A DNA stretch of 64,000 bases. It comes from RHLJ01 sp965601955. Lineage in GTDB: Bacteria > Bacteroidota > Rhodothermia > Balneolales > Balneolaceae. The notes beneath the pieces were generated by a model. That model made no database searches. It was not told where the DNA came from and saw only the letters and a list, made by a program, of their open reading frames with translations. The position numbers and the translations under genes are program-made. Where the stretch lies: the NCBI GenBank assembly GCA_965601955.1, contig OZ271855.1:1860001-1924000 (forward strand), read 5' to 3'. Shown piece after piece: positions 34,501 through 42,436 of this stretch. Within the stretch, counting starts at the first letter, position 1. Each line of letters opens with the position of its first letter.

Positions 34501-35298
34501 TTAAAGTGAACTCTTGCCACGCTTCATATGGGCTTGCAGTCGATCATAAATCTGGAGCGAAGTTTTTTGCTCTTCGATCAAAATGATGCCCTCAAGGATT
34601 AGCTTTTCACGAAAATACTGTAGTGAAGCGATGTTATTAAGCTTTTTTGACATCGGAGTAAAAACAAAATTACCCACGATAATCCCATAAAGGGTGGTCA
34701 TAAGTGCCGCTCCTAACCCGGAAAGCAGAGATTCGACCTCACTAAATCCAGAAAGAATAACAATAAGTCCAAAAAGAGTACCCAGCATACCAAATACCGG
34801 AGAGGTTCTTCCCATACTTCCAATTATTTCATTGATTTGCTGCTGACGGGTATAATTTTCGATGATATTGGTTTCTCCCAATTCTCTAAGCTCTTCGGTA
34901 CTATAATTGGTATCGAGAACTGAGAAGAGATAACCCTCAAACTGATCACCATAGGTTCTGCTCAATTCCGAAACAGCAGTTACTTTGTCTGCATTAATTA
35001 CCTTTTGCCACTCAAGAATATTATCGATATCCCTTTGAAGCACTTCGTCAGTAATGGTACTGTGAGAAAAAAGCTTAGTACTGTCCTTAAGGGCCTGAAG
35101 AACTTTTCTGAAAGGGTAGCTGATGAAAACACTGGCAGATATACCTCCAAACACAATGGCCAGGCTCGGGATGTTCAAAAATTCATAGGCAGACGGGACA
35201 AGATTGTACTCGGTAAAACCCATTACCAATAAGGAACCCCATATCATAATAACCAGAGAAACCAGAAAACTTAATATGTTGAGTAATGATGTTCTCAC
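34501..35298 (-). CDS. MotA-like stator subunit
   Basis: 265 residues with four hydrophobic segments (about 7-27, 42-61, 164-184, 194-214) and a large cytoplasmic loop between the second and third, the MotA layout. The channel helices match MotA closely: GRTSPVFGMLGTLFGLI with a proline at 167, and AALMTTLYGIIVGNFVFTP with a proline at 215, equivalent to the two functionally essential MotA prolines (spacing 48 against 49 in E. coli). TolQ/ExbB proteins share the fold but have a shorter loop and three helices. The start is GTG at 35298, directly abutting the stop of the lipoprotein gene. With the MotB-like partner downstream it should form an ion-conducting stator. Confidence 0.9.
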   Translation of the reverse strand: MRTSLLNILSFLVSLVIMIWGSLLVMGFTEYNLVPSAYEFLNIPSLAIVFGGISASVFISYPFRKVLQALKDSTKLFSHSTITDEVLQRDIDNILEWQKVINADKVTAVSELSRTYGDQFEGYLFSVLDTNYSTEELRELGETNIIENYTRQQQINEIIGSMGRTSPVFGMLGTLFGLIVILSGFSEVESLLSGLGAALMTTLYGIIVGNFVFTPMSKKLNNIASLQYFREKLILEGIILIEEQKTSLQIYDRLQAHMKRGKSSL

Positions 35299-35841
35299 TC
35301 AAAAATTCTTTTTAAGGTTTTCATCAATCAGGCCATAAAGCTGTAACTGCTGAATAACAAAAGGAGAGGGTAGGATAGGAACATCAGGATCTAACTCGAG
35401 GGCTCTTCTCCAGTTTGCTACAAATTCATCAGGTTGTCCTAATCCAAGATATATGCTACCTCTTAGAGCAAGAATATCAGCATTCTCTTTGATTTCCAGC
35501 GCCTTTTCGATCAAGGTACGAGCTTCAGGATATTCTCCCGTAAATAGCTTCTGTTGAGCTAAAATGTAGTAATTGACTAACTGGTTAGCTTCCGAGTTAT
35601 GCTTCTCAAAAAGTTCTTCTTTATAGAGTTCTTTTAAGTCTGATTCGAGTTGATCTTCTGAGGTTAGTGTATCAGATGGAGAGTTAGCAGTCTCTGAGAC
35701 CGGTTCACTTTCCAGTTCTTGTAATCCGGTATCCGTAGTAACTGCCTGACGGCTTCCCGAACAGGCAACAAGAAATACTGCTATAACACTAAACAGAAAT
35801 AGCCGGAAAATTTGTGATATGGAAGATTTTCTACTGCTCAC
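35299..35841 (-). CDS. TPR-type lipoprotein
   Basis: 180 residues. A lipoprotein signal ends in FLVACSG (lipobox cysteine at about 27). After an acidic/serine-rich linker, the C-terminal 90 residues form TPR-like helices: YYILAQQKLFTGEYPEARTL, IEKALEIKENADILALRGSI, YLGLGQPDEFVANWRRALEL. This block resembles the C-terminal extension of the usher upstream in the same operon (ALKGSILYFQGKRLEAVNSW, RMALRFDPDIF), so one may derive from the other. Its start overlaps the FliF-FliG-like gene by 11 bases and its stop abuts the MotA-like start. A pilotin- or bushing-like accessory role is an inference. Confidence 0.8.
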   Translation of the reverse strand: MSSRKSSISQIFRLFLFSVIAVFLVACSGSRQAVTTDTGLQELESEPVSETANSPSDTLTSEDQLESDLKELYKEELFEKHNSEANQLVNYYILAQQKLFTGEYPEARTLIEKALEIKENADILALRGSIYLGLGQPDEFVANWRRALELDPDVPILPSPFVIQQLQLYGLIDENLKKNF

Positions 35842-37681
35842 TACTTTTCCTGACCTCTTTTCGAATGAGCTCCATCATGTGTTTTTTTACAGCTTCAGTA
35901 CTCTTATAAGGCCGTCCTTTAATTTCATCAAGTTCTAACCGGATTAGCCTTTGCTCTCTTTTTGCACGGACTGACAGAATTTTGTCGATAAGCTTTGGAT
36001 CGAGATCCACCACGGCATCCAATAATGTTGCTGTATTTAAATCCTTCAGTGCCTCCTTGATAATATTGTCGGTAAGATTAATTACCTGGTCAATAGTTAT
36101 AAACTGACCTTCTATAATATCTCCAACAGCGGCATTTGAAGCCTTAAGCTGATCTATATACTTCTGCTGTTCGTTGAGAGGTAGTTTTTCCAGAACAGGT
36201 AATATATTCTCTACGCCAAGTTTTTGTTCTTTTTCCTCCTCAATAAGATCCATGGCTTTGTCGAAAAGGCGAGAGGAGATCTCATTCTGGAGCTGGAAGG
36301 GAAGTGTGCCAACCGTAGTCATCTTAAGCATAAGGTTGGTGCTTTGAGTTGGACTAAGTTTCTTCAGAACAGAAGCTGCTTTTTCTTCGGGAAGGTAATC
36401 AAGTACCAATGCTCCTGTTTGGTGTCCTTCATCTCCGATCAGCTTCACGATTTGCTGCTCATTAATATGCTCCAGGAACTTGAACAGAGTAATATGCCCA
36501 CTTTTACGTGCATTCACATTATCCGTATTACCTGATTTGAGCATTGCATTGAACTTTCTGATAACAGAACCCTTTACATCAGAAGTAAGAGGTGGCATCT
36601 CCTCAGCTAATTTCGAAATAGCTTCATAATTTTCTGGTTGCATGTCGGATTTGAGTGTCCTTAATAGATGCTTATCAACACTACAAGCAACTTCAGCTGC
36701 TCTTAAAGCACCTTCTTCCGGGTTTTCTGCCATCCAGTATTCGAATAAAAGAGCGATCTCCTGTGGCTTATTGAAGAAGCTTTGAATCAGTTCATTAATC
36801 TCATCTGAAATGTCTCCTTCTGAAGCACCTACCATTACTTGTTCTATTCTTCTGGCACCCAGGTCTGTGATATTAATATCGTGTTTAATGCTTTCTCGTT
36901 GCTGTAAGGGGGAGGCAGTTTCTTTTGGGCGATTGAAGAAACTGTTAACAAACATGATCAATCCAAATAGTAGTAAGAGAACAAATCCGGGAAGATATTC
37001 TCTAAAAGATCCAACCAGGCTAAAGGTTTCAGGGGGTGCTTCTACAATTCTTATAGGATCTTCAGTTCCAAATTTCGGAATCGAAATTTGTGCTATAGTG
37101 ATTATATCTCCTCTGCTTTCATCAACTTTTGCTGCAATACCAGTAAGCAATCTCATGAATTGAATTTCCTGAGCATTAAATGAAGTATCGGCATATATAC
37201 TTACTGCAATGCTGTTCAACTGCAAAGATCGGACGGTACTCTGATTGATAACTGTTTCCGGGCTTCCTGCGGTTGCCGGTTCTCTTAGGTTCTCCTGTGG
37301 AAGAAAGGGCAGACCAGGCATGATAACAGGCTGAGTCTGATTCCTTATAATTTGATTTTGAGTGGTCTCAAAAGTCTCATCTACAAATTCAGCATCAATA
37401 TTAACATCGACAAAGAATTTTTTTCGGTCAAAATAATTGGCGAGAAGTAAATAAATCTGAGAATCATAACTCTGTTCCAGGTTAGAAACCTGTAAATCAA
37501 GTGATTGTGAGTTACTTCCATCATTTGTTGTTTGTGCCAGCCCAGATGAAATCATTACCAGGCTTAATGCCAAAACAGTAACTACTTTTAGGAGCAGGGA
37601 AAACTCTCTTATACATAGCTCTATGAAGCTAAAGAGCTTGTTTTTGAATGAGGTGATATGTGTTTTTTCAATCCAAAGCAT
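35831..37681 (-). CDS. FliF (RBM3-like) - FliG natural fusion protein
   Basis: 616 residues from ATG at 37681, five bases after the usher stop; the frame is open upstream to 37756 but that would overlap the usher gene by 71 bases. Order: hydrophobic export helix (about 27-50); periplasmic domain (about 58-205) like the last ring-building motif of FliF, with YLLLANYFDRKKFFVDVNID and LNSIAVSIYADTSFN...SRGDIITIAQI, matching FliF's 'V-V-x-x-R-G-D-x-V-x-V' end; membrane helix about 229-247; then a cytoplasmic FliG: middle domain with DEGHQTGALVLDYLPEEKAA (the EHPQ-containing helix in flagellar FliG) and a C-terminal torque domain (about 525-616), INLTDNIIKEALKDLN and VRAKREQRLIRLELDEIKG, whose Arg and one acidic residue line up by eye with stator-facing charges of E. 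coli FliG. FliF ring motifs 1-2 are absent. FliF and FliG normally bind each other, so the fusion is plausible biology. It has no other flagellar neighbours. Confidence 0.85.
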   Translation of the reverse strand: MLWIEKTHITSFKNKLFSFIELCIREFSLLLKVVTVLALSLVMISSGLAQTTNDGSNSQSLDLQVSNLEQSYDSQIYLLLANYFDRKKFFVDVNIDAEFVDETFETTQNQIIRNQTQPVIMPGLPFLPQENLREPATAGSPETVINQSTVRSLQLNSIAVSIYADTSFNAQEIQFMRLLTGIAAKVDESRGDIITIAQISIPKFGTEDPIRIVEAPPETFSLVGSFREYLPGFVLLLLFGLIMFVNSFFNRPKETASPLQQRESIKHDINITDLGARRIEQVMVGASEGDISDEINELIQSFFNKPQEIALLFEYWMAENPEEGALRAAEVACSVDKHLLRTLKSDMQPENYEAISKLAEEMPPLTSDVKGSVIRKFNAMLKSGNTDNVNARKSGHITLFKFLEHINEQQIVKLIGDEGHQTGALVLDYLPEEKAASVLKKLSPTQSTNLMLKMTTVGTLPFQLQNEISSRLFDKAMDLIEEEKEQKLGVENILPVLEKLPLNEQQKYIDQLKASNAAVGDIIEGQFITIDQVINLTDNIIKEALKDLNTATLLDAVVDLDPKLIDKILSVRAKREQRLIRLELDEIKGRPYKSTEAVKKHMMELIRKEVRKSSEQ

Positions 37682-37685
37682 TGTC

Positions 37686-40600
37686 TTAGTCCGATGAACT
37701 GACTGTGACTCGCTGATCAAGAGACTCAAGGGTAGGGATGAAAATATCCGGGTCAAACCGTAAAGCCATTCTCCAGCTATTCACTGCTTCCAATCGTTTG
37801 CCCTGGAAGTATAAAATACTTCCCTTTAATGCATATCCTTGTGCCGTCTCAAATGCCTGTAATGACTGTTCAATATACTCAAACGCTTTCTCAAAGTCCC
37901 TGTTATAGAACTCATTTTGCGTTAGAATAATCAAACGTAACGCTTCTTCTACCTTTACAATTAAGGTGTTTTCATACTGAATTACCTCAGGATCGTTCCT
38001 TATTTCATCAGTAACATCTTCTAAAGTTAGACTAGGTTCAGCTTCAGTGAATAGGGTAGAGTCTATTTCCTCTTCTTCAGGCATGAAATCTTTAGAGAAG
38101 AGTTGGAATGCTAAGCCCTCAATAAAATCCCCATCCGGTCTTGAAACGACCTCAAAATCAATTTTTTCAGGTACTGATCTAAGATTTAGAAGATCTAACT
38201 GGCCCTGATCTACAAAAATTTCATAGTCACCAGGAGGAATCGGGTATTCATAAAAGCTCCCATCAGAAAAGGATCGAAGTTCTTTTACTGTTGAATCTTT
38301 CTCTGCTCTTAGTAAAAGCTTCACCCCACCAATACCATCGGTAAGCCCATCCTGGTATACTCGTTCTACAAAGCCCTCCATAAGTCCTGAAGTATAGAAG
38401 GCTAGATCTAGTTTTTTAAAAGTATTAGGATCAGTAACTATAGAGAATTGGTCTACCTGAGGAACAAGCATAGGGTTGGTAACAGAAGCTTTATTGATTT
38501 CCATGTTGTATCTGAAATAGGGCAGCATTTGGGTATAGTAAAGAACCCCATTCTTATAGATTTCTGAAGCCCCATTTCTTTGGAGACGAAGGTTTACTTC
38601 AGGGATTTCTTCATCTCCTTCATCCAATTTGTTATTGTTATTATTGTCCACATACATCTTCAATGCAGCGCCTGAACGCCCAACCTGGTTTCTACTGGTA
38701 AGCAAAAAGTTGCTGTAGTTAGGATCGTATCCAACCGATCCCCGCAGAGTCTGTGAAACACTGTATGAGCTTCCAAAGGTGGTTGCTGTAGTACTTGACC
38801 TTGTTTTAATCAAATCAATAACAAAGCTCGCCCGAATTGTATTCGAGTTTGTCAGATAATTTCTGCCATATGATACCTGAAGGCGTCCATTAGAGAATAA
38901 ATTCCTGGAAATAAGAAATTCCGAGGATTGTAATTGCTTTATAGCAGGAAGGTATCGGGCTTGTGCTCTCAAAAAAGTTCCTCTTAGGAATATTGGGATA
39001 TTCGGATTCCTGGAGAAATTATAAGTAGCTGAAGACTCAAGAATAGCAGAAGTTGTTGGGTTAAAGACATCAAACTCATCAATATATCTGTCACTAAACC
39101 CGAGCCTTAAGCTAAGCTTCTGGATACGAGTGTTTATATCATATCGGAAGGTAGTAAAGGTAACTCCTTCTCTTAATCGGGTGAATGCCGAAGCCCTCAT
39201 GTTTAAAGGAAGCTTAAAAAGGTATACCGGGTAAAATACACTGGCTACTAATTGTTTGTCGCTTCCACCACCATTGTAGATTCCCGATTCGGTAGTATAA
39301 TTGGTATAATCGACATTAAAACTGGCAGCATTAGGGTACACAGAGTTAATGGTAGCGCGATAGTAGGCATCCGTTACACCTTCGAAAGAGACTATGTAAT
39401 TTCTTAAGAACCGAAGAGAAGCAGTTCCGGTGTAAGAAGGCTCAGCATCACCCGCATCGGTTTCATAATATTCCACGCCCCCTTTAAGCGTTAGCCAGGA
39501 AGTTAATCCGTAAGCCATATTACCTTGCAAAACCGTACTGCGTTCAGTAGATCCAATTATTGGGTTATCCAGAATTCCGGCATTCAGTTTGTAGTTCAAT
39601 GTTCCCCTTGGTTGAAAAGTAAAAGGAACCTGTACTCTTGAGGTACGCTCGATTATTTGGCCCGTAGGCCCATAAATCCTTACATCTAATTGGGAAGACC
39701 CGTAGTAGAGAGGGGTGAGAAAGCGGTAGTTTCCCAGTTCATCAGCTTGCTCAAAACCTACCAGTGCATTATTTAGGTATAGTTCTACTTCCGATTCGGG
39801 AAAGGTATTCCCCTGAACTTCAAATTCATCAAAAAAGCGTCTGGGTTCGATTGGATCATTAGTTATCCTAACACCGGTATATTTGTTGGTAAGTACTCCA
39901 TCTAGGGTTGTTTGACCTAATGTAACCTCACTAATTAGAGGAGTTTCTCTTATCTGATACCTCCATCTTAAGTTATCTGTAGATGTGACCTGGTTCCCTT
40001 CTGAAACCACACCAAAGATGGAGCCTTGTACGTCCCCTCCAACTAACTGTAACCCTAAATTGGAATTGTAGTTGAAAGAATTGGTATTGTTAGAAAAATT
40101 AGAAGAGAGTGAATAATCCAAAAAACCACCATCTAACAAGCTGATGTCTCTACCTTGTAGCAACGGGTAATAAACCTGGTCACCTCTATTTCTTTCAGCT
40201 ATTCGTCGGCGCTGACGTCTAATAGCTGCTTCAATAATAGGCAGTTCTTTTTCGGTTTCTAATCTTAAGGTCAGATTGCTGAAATCAACAGAAAAGTCCA
40301 TCCCAAAAATCTCGCTGTAAATTCTTGGGGGTAAATAGAAATCGAATTCTGTTAAAATGTAGTCATCAGTAGTGATGGGATATCTCTGTCCATCAAATGT
40401 GATAAAATTTGCTGCAAGATTTATTGAATAAGGTGTTTGTTCTGAACCAAATCGGCCCTTTAATTCAAGGCCATCAAGAGAATTCTCAATCTGGAAGAGG
40501 GTAAAAACTTCTTGTGCGGGAATAAAAAACACATCATCCTGATAATAGGTGACTACTACCGCATTAATAATCCCACGGTGATTGAAGTCTAAATAAACTT

Positions 40601-40712
40601 CAAAAGCATCTTCATTGTTATTCTGGGCTAATACAGTCTTGTCCTGTATTAGGGTAATACAAAAGGAGAAAAAAAGAAGAAAGAAGAGATTCCTGTATAG
40701 CCCGGAGTTCAC
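37686..40712 (-). CDS. FimD/PapC-like outer-membrane usher with C-terminal TPR extension
   Basis: 1008 residues. Signal peptide (about 1-29), then an N-terminal beta-domain, then a region dominated by amphipathic strands expected for a 24-stranded usher barrel. The plug region is recognisable: FEVQGNTFPESEVELYLNNA, GNYRFLTPLYYGSSQLDVRI, YGPTGQIIERTSRVQVPFTF, equivalent to 'F-P-x-G-x-x-V-E-L-Y-x-N' and 'G-P-x-G' segments of PapC/FimD. Later domains include a calcium-type loop (DNNNNNKLDEGDEEIPEV) and a carboxypeptidase-regulatory-like domain (SDGSFYEYPIPPGDYEIFVD). The last about 100 residues form TPR-like helices and are unusual for ushers. The start GTG overlaps the chaperone stop by four bases (GTGA). 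It should translocate and assemble chaperone-bound subunits. Confidence 0.85.
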   Translation of the reverse strand: MNSGLYRNLFFLLFFSFCITLIQDKTVLAQNNNEDAFEVYLDFNHRGIINAVVVTYYQDDVFFIPAQEVFTLFQIENSLDGLELKGRFGSEQTPYSINLAANFITFDGQRYPITTDDYILTEFDFYLPPRIYSEIFGMDFSVDFSNLTLRLETEKELPIIEAAIRRQRRRIAERNRGDQVYYPLLQGRDISLLDGGFLDYSLSSNFSNNTNSFNYNSNLGLQLVGGDVQGSIFGVVSEGNQVTSTDNLRWRYQIRETPLISEVTLGQTTLDGVLTNKYTGVRITNDPIEPRRFFDEFEVQGNTFPESEVELYLNNALVGFEQADELGNYRFLTPLYYGSSQLDVRIYGPTGQIIERTSRVQVPFTFQPRGTLNYKLNAGILDNPIIGSTERSTVLQGNMAYGLTSWLTLKGGVEYYETDAGDAEPSYTGTASLRFLRNYIVSFEGVTDAYYRATINSVYPNAASFNVDYTNYTTESGIYNGGGSDKQLVASVFYPVYLFKLPLNMRASAFTRLREGVTFTTFRYDINTRIQKLSLRLGFSDRYIDEFDVFNPTTSAILESSATYNFSRNPNIPIFLRGTFLRAQARYLPAIKQLQSSEFLISRNLFSNGRLQVSYGRNYLTNSNTIRASFVIDLIKTRSSTTATTFGSSYSVSQTLRGSVGYDPNYSNFLLTSRNQVGRSGAALKMYVDNNNNNKLDEGDEEIPEVNLRLQRNGASEIYKNGVLYYTQMLPYFRYNMEINKASVTNPMLVPQVDQFSIVTDPNTFKKLDLAFYTSGLMEGFVERVYQDGLTDGIGGVKLLLRAEKDSTVKELRSFSDGSFYEYPIPPGDYEIFVDQGQLDLLNLRSVPEKIDFEVVSRPDGDFIEGLAFQLFSKDFMPEEEEIDSTLFTEAEPSLTLEDVTDEIRNDPEVIQYENTLIVKVEEALRLIILTQNEFYNRDFEKAFEYIEQSLQAFETAQGYALKGSILYFQGKRLEAVNSWRMALRFDPDIFIPTLESLDQRVTVSSSD

Positions 40713-41545
40713 CTTTTTGTGAATGTAGATGTTTGCGAGACTGGTTGCATTTGAACCAAATCCCCAGCCGCGATATCAGCTCGCTGGCTTTCAAACATCA
40801 CACGCACGGTATAAGTACCTGATGGGAGGTCAGAAATATCAAATTCATGTTTTAACGCACCATCAAAATACAGAGAGGTGGATACGAAGTCATTTTTCAC
40901 TACCTGGCCACCCGAATTTACCAATGATGCGGTAATTGAGCCTAAGAATGGGGAATTACCGGTTCTTGCATACGAAGTGAGAACAGTAAGAGTCTGGTTA
41001 TCCTCAGAAGAAGTAGGCTGCATATCAAGTACTTCGATACCCGTTTCCAAATCTCCTTTTTTAAAGAACAATCCAGTTATCTGTTCTACTGTTATGGCCA
41101 CCCGGGCTGAAACCGCATCATTAGCCTGTAATTCCAAAGGAGGAGTTTCAGGAGAAGAAGCAGTTTTAATTCGAGCCCAATACATACCGTCTGGAAGGTC
41201 GTTTGGGGGGCTTAGTCGCAATCGTACTACTTGGCGTTGACCGGGAGCAATCGTGAAGTTTCTAGGAAATGCACGTACATACTCAGCAATTGAGTATTGA
41301 GTTGCAACTTCCTCATTATCTTCAACAACCTGGCGCTCTCCGGCGTCGTCATTCTGGCTGTAATTGAAAATAAAGTCGATAGAAATTTCCTGAGTCTCAT
41401 TGGAGCCATTAATTACCATATAGGTGCCGAAGCGAGCATTACCATCTATAAAGAGATTGGTTGGAGCTATGGTAACCTGGGCTAATGAGGCGAAGGGGAA
41501 GGCTATCGCTATAAGAATACCCGTAAATAGACTTATTTTTTTCAT
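40709..41545 (-). CDS. PapD-like periplasmic fimbrial chaperone
   Basis: 278 residues with a signal peptide ending in FASLAQ. The first immunoglobulin-like domain shows the PapD features: VTIAPTNLFID at the start, RFGTYMVINGSNETQEISID, and the G1-type strand region RNFTIAPGQRQVVRLRL before a proline/aspartate turn. A second beta domain (about 150-265) follows. It should cap subunits by donor-strand complementation and deliver them to the usher, whose gene overlaps its stop. It is separated from the major subunit gene by a strong terminator, so it may be transcribed at a lower level or from its own promoter (TTAATTAA at 41606-41613 is upstream). Confidence 0.85.
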   Translation of the reverse strand: MKKISLFTGILIAIAFPFASLAQVTIAPTNLFIDGNARFGTYMVINGSNETQEISIDFIFNYSQNDDAGERQVVEDNEEVATQYSIAEYVRAFPRNFTIAPGQRQVVRLRLSPPNDLPDGMYWARIKTASSPETPPLELQANDAVSARVAITVEQITGLFFKKGDLETGIEVLDMQPTSSEDNQTLTVLTSYARTGNSPFLGSITASLVNSGGQVVKNDFVSTSLYFDGALKHEFDISDLPSGTYTVRVMFESQRADIAAGDLVQMQPVSQTSTFTKR

Positions 41546-41642
41546 GTCGCTAGATGATACTTTAATTCTAATATATTAACGAAAACCTCAGACAATGCAG
41601 GAAAGTTAATTAATTAGCTTGTTAGTACGAAATATCATTGCT

Positions 41643-41675
41643 AAAAAAAAAGTCCCATTAAATAATGGGACTTTT
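41643..41675 (-). terminator. Intrinsic terminator after the major fimbrial subunit gene
   Basis: A perfect 12-bp stem: 41648-41659 pairs with 41664-41675 around a four-base loop. On the minus strand it ends in nine T residues (A run 41643-41651), a very strong terminator. It lies between the pilin stop (41698) and the chaperone start (41545). Partial read-through would give high subunit and low assembly-machinery expression. A smaller stem (AATTGCGC / GCGGAATT) sits directly after the pilin stop. Confidence 0.92.
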
Positions 41676-41697
41676 AATTCCGCGCTTGGTAGCGCAA

Positions 41698-42213
41698 TTA
41701 GTTGTACTGGATAGTAACAGTAATTGGAGAACCAGAACCTGAACTAGTGTCATAAGTTCCAGTACCTGAAGTAGCCGCTAGAGAACCACCTAAGTAAAGT
41801 GTAAGGTTACCACTAGCGTCAAAACTGATAGTAGAACCACTGGTATGAGCAGCAGCAGAAGCACTATCGTATCCAGAAGTAGTGAAAGTCACTGGGTCAG
41901 AACCGTTGTCAAGAGTAGCGTTAGTGTAAGAAAGAGTAGTTGCAGCAGATGCAGTACCAGTCATTCTAACGATACCGTAAGAAGTAGATGTTCCAACATT
42001 GTCCTCAGTAGTTAAATCATCTGGACCAGCAGCAAGAGTACTAGAAGCACCACTTTGAATGGTTCCAAGGTCGATGTTTTGGTCAGCACTAATAGTAAGT
42101 GCAGCTTCTACGCTAGCGGTAGCAGTTACAGTAGCATTTTCTTGAGCAAAAGCGTTAGCGCTTGCGAAAGCAACTAACATAAAAACGGAAAGTGTAAGTT
42201 TTAAAGATTTCAT
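41698..42213 (-). CDS. DUF4402-like fimbrial major subunit
   Basis: 171 residues. The signal peptide ends AFASANAFAQ. The mature protein starts ENATVTATASVEAALTI, a low-charge beta-rich subunit with conserved QNIDLGTIQSG, LSYTNATLDNGSDPV and a final strand ITVTIQYN, the DUF4402/fimbrial-subunit plan, in which donor-strand exchange by an N-terminal beta segment is expected. It is rich in Thr, Ser, Ala and Gly with no cysteine. Located first after its own promoter region and followed by a terminator, it is the obvious candidate for the abundant shaft subunit. Its leader contains a 12-bp inverted repeat. Confidence 0.85.
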   Translation of the reverse strand: MKSLKLTLSVFMLVAFASANAFAQENATVTATASVEAALTISADQNIDLGTIQSGASSTLAAGPDDLTTEDNVGTSTSYGIVRMTGTASAATTLSYTNATLDNGSDPVTFTTSGYDSASAAAHTSGSTISFDASGNLTLYLGGSLAATSGTGTYDTSSGSGSPITVTIQYN

Positions 42214-42261
42214 GATCGTGTTGGTTTGTTTTAAAATTTCTTTTGTTGTTCTGCGAAAAAA

Positions 42262-42422
42262 TTATTGATTAAGTGACCGTCCATCAAGTTAGATTCTTTT
42301 AATTAGGGTCTCTTAATCAATAACAGTTAAGAGGGTAAATCATCTAATCAACGATCTGCTACAAGTTTAACCATTTATAGTATTCGGTACAGTTACGTTC
42401 CTTTAATTAAGAAAACCTTAAT
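42262..42422 (-). promoter_or_regulatory. Candidate regulatory region upstream of the major fimbrial subunit
   Basis: Within the 223-base gap upstream of the pilin start (42213) are a perfect 12-bp inverted repeat (TTATTGATTAAG at 42262-42273 and CTTAATCAATAA at 42312-42323, 38-base spacer) and two direct half-site pairs of the form TTAATTA-N7/8-TTAAT at 42299-42317 and 42403-42422. Similar TTAATTAA elements occur at 41606, 44095, 44142 and 47146, all in intergenic DNA of the fimbrial region. A shared regulator is suggested; the protein is not identified. Confidence 0.4.
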
Positions 42423-42436
42423 TTTTCCAGGAATCC

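Noticed and set aside
34501..35298. ExbB/TolQ or GldL identity for the MotA-like gene
   Set aside because: Four membrane segments, a long cytoplasmic loop and both MotA prolines, plus a MotB-like partner and a FliG-like rotor nearby, fit MotA better.
41676..41700. tRNA D-arm-like GCGCTTGGTAGCGC at the end of the pilin gene
   Set aside because: No acceptor stem, anticodon arm or CCA-side T-arm can be built around it. It is only a small hairpin next to the terminator.
42262..42323. Fim-type invertible promoter switch
   Set aside because: The 38-base spacer is too short to hold a promoter and no recombinase gene is nearby; kept as an operator or RNA-stem candidate only.
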